This document shows positions 6,356 through 9,922 of a DNA stretch of 9,922 nt, piece by piece; the first letter of the stretch is position 1; the number at the start of each line of letters is the position of its first letter. The position numbers and the translations under genes are program-made. The stretch is from NCBI GenBank assembly GCA_027001525.1, contig JALTMR010000509.1, positions 1 to 9,922 of the forward strand, in the 5' to 3' direction. Origin of the DNA: Gammaproteobacteria bacterium (GTDB lineage: Bacteria; Pseudomonadota; Gammaproteobacteria; Tenderiales; Tenderiaceae). The notes under the pieces are model-generated. The model had not been told where the DNA came from. It saw nothing but the letters and a program-made list of their open reading frames with translations, and did no database searches.

Positions 6356-7117
6356 GTGGTTCAGCGTGCGGCCGCCATCAACGTTGAGTACCTGGCCGCT
6401 GATGTAGTTGGCGTCGTGGATCATGAAATAGACCGCCCTGGCGATCTCCTCGGCACTGCCCTGGCGTTTGAGCGCCGTGCGGTCGATGATCTGCGCCTTC
6501 ATGTCGCTGTCCAGCGCCTCCTGCGGCCACAGAATGGCGCCAGGGGCGACGCCATTGACGCGAATCTCCGGCCCCAGCTCCCGTGCCAGGGACATGGTGA
6601 GCATCTGTAGTCCCGCCTTGGCCATGCTGTAGATGGGGAAACCCTTCATGGGCTTCTGGGCGTGGATGTCGATGATGTTGACGATGCAGCCCTGCTGTCG
6701 CTTCAAAAAGGGCCTGGCTGCCTGGGCCAGAAAAAAAGGGGCTTTCAGGTTGGTGCCCATTAAATCGTCCCACTGCGTTTCGGTGGCATCGTCGACAGGT
6801 GTCGGGTAGAAGCTGGAGGCATTGTTGACCAGCGCATCCAGCCGGCCCCACTGAGCTTCGGCCCGAGTGACGATGGTGTTCAACGCTGGAGTATCGAGGA
6901 GATCCCCGGCAATGGTGATGACAGAGTCCGGGCGTTGCAGGTTGAGCGCCAGCGCCAGTGCTTCCGCCTCGGTTTTGGAGGCACGATAGTGCAGGGCGAT
7001 GTTCATTCCCCGGGCATGAAGGTGGCGTGCCACAGCTGCGCCGATGCGGTGGGCTGCGCCGGTGACCAGAGCAACCTGAGGGGGAGTGTGTGGAGCGTCT
7101 GACATGGTGGCCTGCAT
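6353..7117 (-). CDS. folM: Pteridine reductase / dihydromonapterin reductase-like SDR (FolM/PTR1 type)
   Basis: NADPH-dependent short-chain dehydrogenase that reduces dihydropterins (for example dihydromonapterin or dihydrobiopterin) to the tetrahydro form. The protein has 254 residues from the first ATG. The nucleotide-binding motif is TGAAHRIG (19-26), with Arg45 in HYRAS as the expected NADPH-selecting residue. NNASS at 98-102 and the catalytic YSMAK (Tyr163, Lys167) follow. The usual catalytic Ser of SDRs is replaced by Asp150 in NIIDIHAQKP. This is the hallmark that separates pteridine reductases from ordinary SDRs and is the main reason for the call. A second ATG at 7105 (MSDAPHTPP) is an equally plausible start, and neither has a strong ribosome binding site. 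The stop TAG lies within the end of repeat copy 1. FolB and FolK are encoded about 2 kb away. Confidence 0.88.
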   Translation of the reverse strand: MQATMSDAPHTPPQVALVTGAAHRIGAAVARHLHARGMNIALHYRASKTEAEALALALNLQRPDSVITIAGDLLDTPALNTIVTRAEAQWGRLDALVNNASSFYPTPVDDATETQWDDLMGTNLKAPFFLAQAARPFLKRQQGCIVNIIDIHAQKPMKGFPIYSMAKAGLQMLTMSLARELGPEIRVNGVAPGAILWPQEALDSDMKAQIIDRTALKRQGSAEEIARAVYFMIHDANYISGQVLNVDGGRTLNH

Positions 7118-7137
7118 TGCTGATTAAACCTGAGCGC

Positions 7138-7166
7138 ATTGTAAAGGGTTTGTCGTGGTCTAGGAA
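7138..7166 (-). promoter_or_regulatory. Weak candidate promoter for the pteridine reductase
   Basis: On the minus strand, TACAAT (7143-7138, five of six matches to TATAAT) lies 17 bp after TTCCTA (7166-7161), a poor -35 match. Transcription would start near 7131, only about 14-26 nt before the two candidate start codons. The -10 is good but the -35 is not. Confidence 0.3.
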
Positions 7167-7201
7167 TGTATCTTGGCTGGCAACAAGGGTAAGCTAGAGG
7201 T

Positions 7202-7234
7202 CTTCTCGATTACCCCACTCAGGTGATTGAGAAG
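7202..7234 (+). other. Stable RNA hairpin in the leader region of the Sel1-repeat gene
   Basis: CTTCTCGATTACC (7202-7214) can pair with GGTGATTGAGAAG (7222-7234) as a 13-bp stem with two G-U wobbles around a seven-base loop. The wobbles mean the structure is stable only in plus-strand RNA, so it may belong to the 5' leader of the gene that starts about 60 bp downstream. No T-tract follows. The rest of the 7118-7294 gap is AT-rich near the gene and shows no clear -35/-10 pair for it. Confidence 0.4.
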
Positions 7235-7294
7235 GCCCTTTGGGGCGGTCATACAAAAATAACTAAAAATTCTTCAAAACCTTAAGGAAAAGAT

Positions 7295-8029
7295 ATGCAG
7301 CTGCGGTATTTCATATTGGGTCTAATGCTGATCCTGCCGCTGGGCGCGGCTCAGGCGGAGAGTTCAACCACCATCACAGCGGCGGATATTCTCCCGCTCA
7401 AAAAGAAGTCGGACAAAGGGGATGCCGATGCCCAGTACCGCCTGGGTATTGCCTACCTCAGCGGCATGGGCGGGCTGACGGCCGACCCGCTTCGGGGTAT
7501 GGACTACATCGAAAAGTCGGGTAAAGCCGGCAAGCGCGAGGCGCAGTTTTTTATGGGGGCCATGTTGCATGGCATCAACGCCCGCACCAACTTCAGTGAC
7601 CAGAATAAAACCAAGGAGCAGCTCAAGTGGCTGGCACTCTCTTTTCGCCAGGGGTGCGCGGGCAGCGCCGGCCTGATTGCCGGTTACTACGTCACCATGA
7701 AGGGGCCCGAATCACCCAAGGCGCTGGAGTGGTTTATGAAGGCGGCCAAAGGGGGGGATCCCTACTCGCAGGCGCTGTTGGCAAAAATTGCCAAGGATCT
7801 GAAAAACCTGGTGGAATCCTACGCCTGGACTGCGTTGACCTACAGGGAGCACCCGGAGTTGCAGTCGGCCAAGGGGCAGATGGATGCGCTGATGAAAGAG
7901 ATGAGCGCCGAGGACAAACCAAAAGCTGAAGCGCTGGCCAAGCAGTTTGTTAAGGATTACGGTCGCCAGGGAGATTACCCCTTCTGCATGGTCGGGGCCT
8001 TGAAAGTGATCTCGCCGCTGAAGTATTAG
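7295..8029 (+). CDS. Exported Sel1-repeat (TPR-like) protein
   Basis: Probable periplasmic protein of 244 residues with a Sec signal peptide: MQLRY, a hydrophobic core, then AAQA with likely cleavage before Glu22. Sel1-like helical repeats follow. The clearest is GDADAQYRLGIAYLSGMGG with the following PLRGMDYIEKSGKAGKREAQ (42-83). Another is SPKALEWFMKAAKGGDPYSQALLAKI (140-165). A degenerate unit lies between them (about 84-130). The C-terminal part (MKEMSAEDKPKAEALAKQF) resembles the helical tail common in bacterial Sel1 proteins. Such repeats mediate protein-protein contacts, and no enzymatic motif is seen. The start is well supported by AAGGA at 7284-7288, six bases before the ATG. The gene ends at a strong terminator, so it appears to be transcribed alone. 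The partner is unknown. Confidence 0.82.
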   Translation: MQLRYFILGLMLILPLGAAQAESSTTITAADILPLKKKSDKGDADAQYRLGIAYLSGMGGLTADPLRGMDYIEKSGKAGKREAQFFMGAMLHGINARTNFSDQNKTKEQLKWLALSFRQGCAGSAGLIAGYYVTMKGPESPKALEWFMKAAKGGDPYSQALLAKIAKDLKNLVESYAWTALTYREHPELQSAKGQMDALMKEMSAEDKPKAEALAKQFVKDYGRQGDYPFCMVGALKVISPLKY

Positions 8030-8053
8030 CGCCTGTTGCCATCGCCTGACGGG

Positions 8054-8076
8054 AAAGGGGCCGCGGCCCCTTTTTT
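8054..8076 (+). terminator. Rho-independent terminator after the Sel1-repeat gene
   Basis: A very GC-rich stem built on the palindrome GGGGCCGCGGCCCC (8057-8070), extended by AAA on the left, is followed directly by six T residues (8071-8076). It begins 25 bases after the sel1 stop. It should end that transcript before the repeat element and the downstream methyltransferase gene. Confidence 0.88.
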
Positions 8077-8080
8077 GCCC

Positions 8081-8248
8081 CAGGAGTCTGTCGGGTTTAG
8101 GAATAATCCACTGCACTGGTGGGACGGTGGCTAAATTTGCCCCGATTTTTCGTTATATAACACTCCACTATGCGCCTCAAAATCGTAAAAATGTGCACTC
8201 GCCCTCCCCCCATGCTCGCCAGGATTTCCTAAGTCCGACAGGCTCCAG
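8081..8248 (+). mobile_element. MITE-like hairpin element, copy 2
   Basis: A 168-bp second copy of the element at 6190-6355, in opposite orientation. The ends are imperfect inverted repeats (CAGGAGTCTGTCGGGTTTAG at 8081-8100, and its counterpart CTAAGTCCGACAGGCTCCAG ending at 8248) with about four mismatches over 23 bases. Internal blocks CCCCGATTTTTCGTT and CCACTATGCGCCTCAAAATC match copy 1 exactly, but the inner stem-loop has decayed to TATATAACACTCC. It therefore appears older than copy 1. It sits directly behind the sel1 terminator and just before midA. No open reading frame of interest lies within it. Confidence 0.72.
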
Positions 8249-8263
8249 GCAATTTGCTAGAAT
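8235..8263 (+). promoter_or_regulatory. Candidate promoter for midA partly inside repeat copy 2
   Basis: An extended -10, TGCTAGAAT (8255-8263; hexamer TAGAAT at 8258-8263), is preceded after exactly 17 bp by CCGACA (8235-8240, four of six matches to TTGACA). The -35-like hexamer lies inside the right terminal repeat of copy 2, and the -10 lies just outside it. Transcription would start near 8270, about 28 nt before the midA start. With a strong terminator just upstream, midA needs a promoter in this gap. Confidence 0.5.
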
Positions 8264-8297
8264 CGACCCTCTTTTTCAATCCGGCCCCCTTTGACTC

Positions 8298-9509
8298 GTG
8301 AACCAGCTCCCAACCTCCGACCCCTTGCCATCGAATCTTCCACCGCCCGGCGCGGATGCCACGGCCCACAGCGAGGCGCTGCGCGGCCATATTCGACATG
8401 TGATCGAAGCGGCGGGCGGCTCCATCTCCTTCGCTCGCTTTATGTCTTTGGCGCTCTACGCACCAGGGCTGGGGTACTACGTTGCCGGTTCGCGCAAGTT
8501 CGGTGCCGAGGGGGATTTTGTCACTGCGCCGGAGCTGTCACCGCTCTTCTCACGCTGTCTGGCACGGCAGATCGAGCAGGTCCTGGCGGATCTGGGCGGC
8601 GGCGATGTGCTGGAGGCCGGGGGGGGCTCCGGCGCCATGGCGAGGGATATCCTGCTGGCGCTGGAGGCGCAGGATAGCCTGCCCGGGAGCTACTTCATTC
8701 TGGAGCTGAGTCCCGAACTGCGCCAGCGCCAGCGCGAAACCATTGAGCAGGGTGCCCCCCACCTGTTGCCACGGGTGGTGTGGCTCGACAGCCTGCCCCG
8801 CCATGGCTTTCGCGGCGTGGTGGTGGGTAACGAAGTGCTCGATGCCATGCCGGTGAATATTGTGCAAATGAGTGAGCAGGGTTGGCGTGAGCGCTACGTG
8901 GGTTGGGACGATGTGTCCGGCTTCGTCTGGCAAGAGGGCGAGCTGAGCAGCCCCGAGCTGGGTCAGCACCTGAAGCGCCTGGAGCAGGAGCTGGGGAACG
9001 AGCCCTTCATCCCCGGCTATGTCACCGAAGTGAACCTGGCCGGGGATGCCTGGGTGCGAAGCGTCGCCGAATTCATGGCGGCGGGGGTGGTGCTTTTGAT
9101 TGATTACGGCTTTCCGCAGCACGAGTTCTACCACCCGGAGCGCACCAGCGGCACCCTCATGTGCCACTATCGCCATCGGGCCCATGCTGACCCGCTGATT
9201 CTTGTGGGGCTGCAGGACATCACCGCCCACGTCGATTTCACCGCCATTGCCCACGCGGCGGTGGGTGCCGGCCTCGATGTGGCGGGCTATACCGCCCAGG
9301 CCCATTTTCTCCTGGGCTGCGGGCTGGCCGAATTGGCTGAGCTGGAGCCCGAGGGGGAGGTACGCCGCCATCTCGACACAACGCAGCAGATCAAAAAGCT
9401 GACTCAGCCCAACGAGATGGGGGAGCTGTTTAAAGTCATCGCCTTGAGCAAGCAGCACGACGGCTTGTTGCAGGGTTTCATGTTGCAGGATCGCCGCGGG
9501 CGCCTGTAG
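8298..9509 (+). CDS. MidA/NDUFAF7-family SAM-dependent methyltransferase (DUF185)
   Basis: 403-residue class I methyltransferase of the family that includes mitochondrial NDUFAF7/MidA, which methylates an arginine of a complex I subunit. The bacterial substrate is not established here. Conserved segments appear in order: ISFARFMSLALYAPGLGYY (43-61), GDFVTAPELSPLFS (72-85), SAM motif I LEAGGGSGAMARDIL (105-119), ILELSPELRQRQ, and GNEVLDAMPV (177-186). Later come LLIDYGFPQHEFYHPER, GTLMCHYRHRAHADP and GLQDITAHVDF, all characteristic of the family. Motif I has GGGSG. The start is the GTG at 8298; no good ribosome binding site precedes it, and the leader is short. The first 22 or so residues are Pro/Ser-rich and poorly conserved, so a later start is possible. 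Another methyltransferase gene follows on the same strand after 35 bp. Confidence 0.93.
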   Translation: MNQLPTSDPLPSNLPPPGADATAHSEALRGHIRHVIEAAGGSISFARFMSLALYAPGLGYYVAGSRKFGAEGDFVTAPELSPLFSRCLARQIEQVLADLGGGDVLEAGGGSGAMARDILLALEAQDSLPGSYFILELSPELRQRQRETIEQGAPHLLPRVVWLDSLPRHGFRGVVVGNEVLDAMPVNIVQMSEQGWRERYVGWDDVSGFVWQEGELSSPELGQHLKRLEQELGNEPFIPGYVTEVNLAGDAWVRSVAEFMAAGVVLLIDYGFPQHEFYHPERTSGTLMCHYRHRAHADPLILVGLQDITAHVDFTAIAHAAVGAGLDVAGYTAQAHFLLGCGLAELAELEPEGEVRRHLDTTQQIKKLTQPNEMGELFKVIALSKQHDGLLQGFMLQDRRGRL

Positions 9510-9512
9510 CGA

Positions 9513-9526
9513 TTGGATCGATCCAA
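9513..9526. repeat. Perfect 14-bp palindrome between the two methyltransferase genes
   Basis: TTGGATCGATCCAA is a perfect palindrome lying three bases after the midA stop and before the ribosome binding site of the next gene. It could be a protein-binding site. As an RNA hairpin it has little loop space, and there is no T-tract. It may also be chance. Confidence 0.35.
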
Positions 9527-9544
9527 CCGGGGGAGGAGCAGAAG

Positions 9545-9922
9545 ATGGACATTGAGAAGACGCGTCAGGTGTTGGCCAAACACCACCGCGATGGCGAGTG
9601 GTTCGCCGAGTTGATGAAAGAGACCTACGACGGGCGCTTTAATGAAGCATTCTGGCAGGTGTGGCAGGAGCAGATCGAGCCGGTGCTCTCTGCCGAGCCC
9701 GTGATCATGGACCTGGGCAGCGGCCCGGGCCTCTTTCTGCGCGATGTAGTGCAGCGCTACCCCGCCGCCCGTGTCGTGGGTGTGGAGTGTGCGCCGTACA
9801 TGCTGGCGGCCATGGGCGAGTTGCCGCCCCGCTGTGAGGTGGTCGACGCTGACCTTCACGACCCCCACTTCGATCTGGCGGACAGCAGCGTTGATGCTGT
9901 GGTGGCCTCCGTGGTGCTGCAT
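9545..9922 (+). CDS. Class I SAM-dependent methyltransferase (N-terminal part, runs off the window)
   Basis: Start of a second methyltransferase gene, with 126 codons before the right edge and no stop. The ATG at 9545 is supported by AGGAG (9534-9538) six bases upstream. After an N-terminal helical part (MDIEKTRQVLAKHHRDGEWF...), SAM motif I reads IMDLGSGPGLFLRDVV (about 54-69). It is followed by the ribose-binding acidic residue in VVGVECAPYML, then EVVDADLHDPHF and DSSVDAVVASVVLH, the usual strand-4 region. The reaction and substrate cannot be deduced from this part. The 35-bp gap to midA, with no terminator, suggests co-transcription. Confidence 0.85.
   Translation, partial: MDIEKTRQVLAKHHRDGEWFAELMKETYDGRFNEAFWQVWQEQIEPVLSAEPVIMDLGSGPGLFLRDVVQRYPAARVVGVECAPYMLAAMGELPPRCEVVDADLHDPHFDLADSSVDAVVASVVLH

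Noticed and set aside
6378..7139. 253-codon open frame overlapping folM on the same strand
   Set aside because: The folM frame carries every SDR motif, while this frame gives a Gly/Arg/His-rich low-complexity translation.
8550..9458. Long 302-codon open frame on the minus strand across midA
   Set aside because: It lies wholly opposite the well-supported midA gene, and its translation shows no family motif. It is a shadow of high-GC coding DNA.

Overview
The window reads as GC-rich chromosomal DNA of a gammaproteobacterium. Four points support this: a TrkH-type potassium channel subunit, an LpxL/HtrB-type acyltransferase (so an LPS-bearing outer membrane), divergent plsY and folB as in Enterobacteria, and a MidA-family methyltransferase next to pterin genes. 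The genus cannot be fixed from sequence alone. Most of the content is housekeeping. The accessory signal is a family of short hairpin-forming repeats, one unusual PEP-enzyme-like protein and two small exported proteins.

Layout. 1-1369 (+): the C-terminal half of trkH, then a TehB-like SAM methyltransferase that is probably co-transcribed. 1403-2281 (-): an LpxL/HtrB-family lipid A acyltransferase. 2381-2839 (+): an orphan NfeD-like membrane protein whose stop overlaps that of convergent plsY (2836-3432, -). From a shared intergenic region with plsY, folB and folK run rightward (3595-4438). Two minus-strand genes follow: a small secreted six-cysteine protein (4453-4740) and a 421-residue protein resembling a cut-down PTS enzyme I (4854-6119). 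Then come a solo repeat end (6156-6188) and a full repeat (6190-6355), whose edge contains the stop codon of a pteridine reductase (folM-like, 6353-7117, -). A Sel1-repeat exported protein (7295-8029, +) ends at a strong intrinsic terminator. The second repeat copy lies immediately beyond it, in opposite orientation (8081-8248). MidA-family methyltransferase (8298-9509, +) and the start of another SAM methyltransferase (9545 to the edge, +) close the window.

How the genes relate. FolB and FolK are consecutive steps of tetrahydrofolate synthesis, and the pteridine reductase acts on related pterins, so 3.5-7.1 kb is loosely a pterin neighbourhood. The PEP-like gene, the cysteine-rich gene and the repeats interrupt it. 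PlsY (first acylation of glycerol-3-phosphate) and the LpxL-like enzyme (late acylation of lipid A) both serve the envelope.

Most interesting: (1) two inverted copies of a roughly 167-bp MITE-like element that can fold end to end. They bracket folM-sel1, lend a stop codon to folM and possibly a -35 box to midA. (2) The enzyme-I-like protein keeps its phospho-histidine candidate and metal ligands but has Asp where the catalytic Cys should be, and it lacks the HPr-binding subdomain. I found no CRISPR array, no tRNA or rRNA, no transposase gene and no clear defence system.
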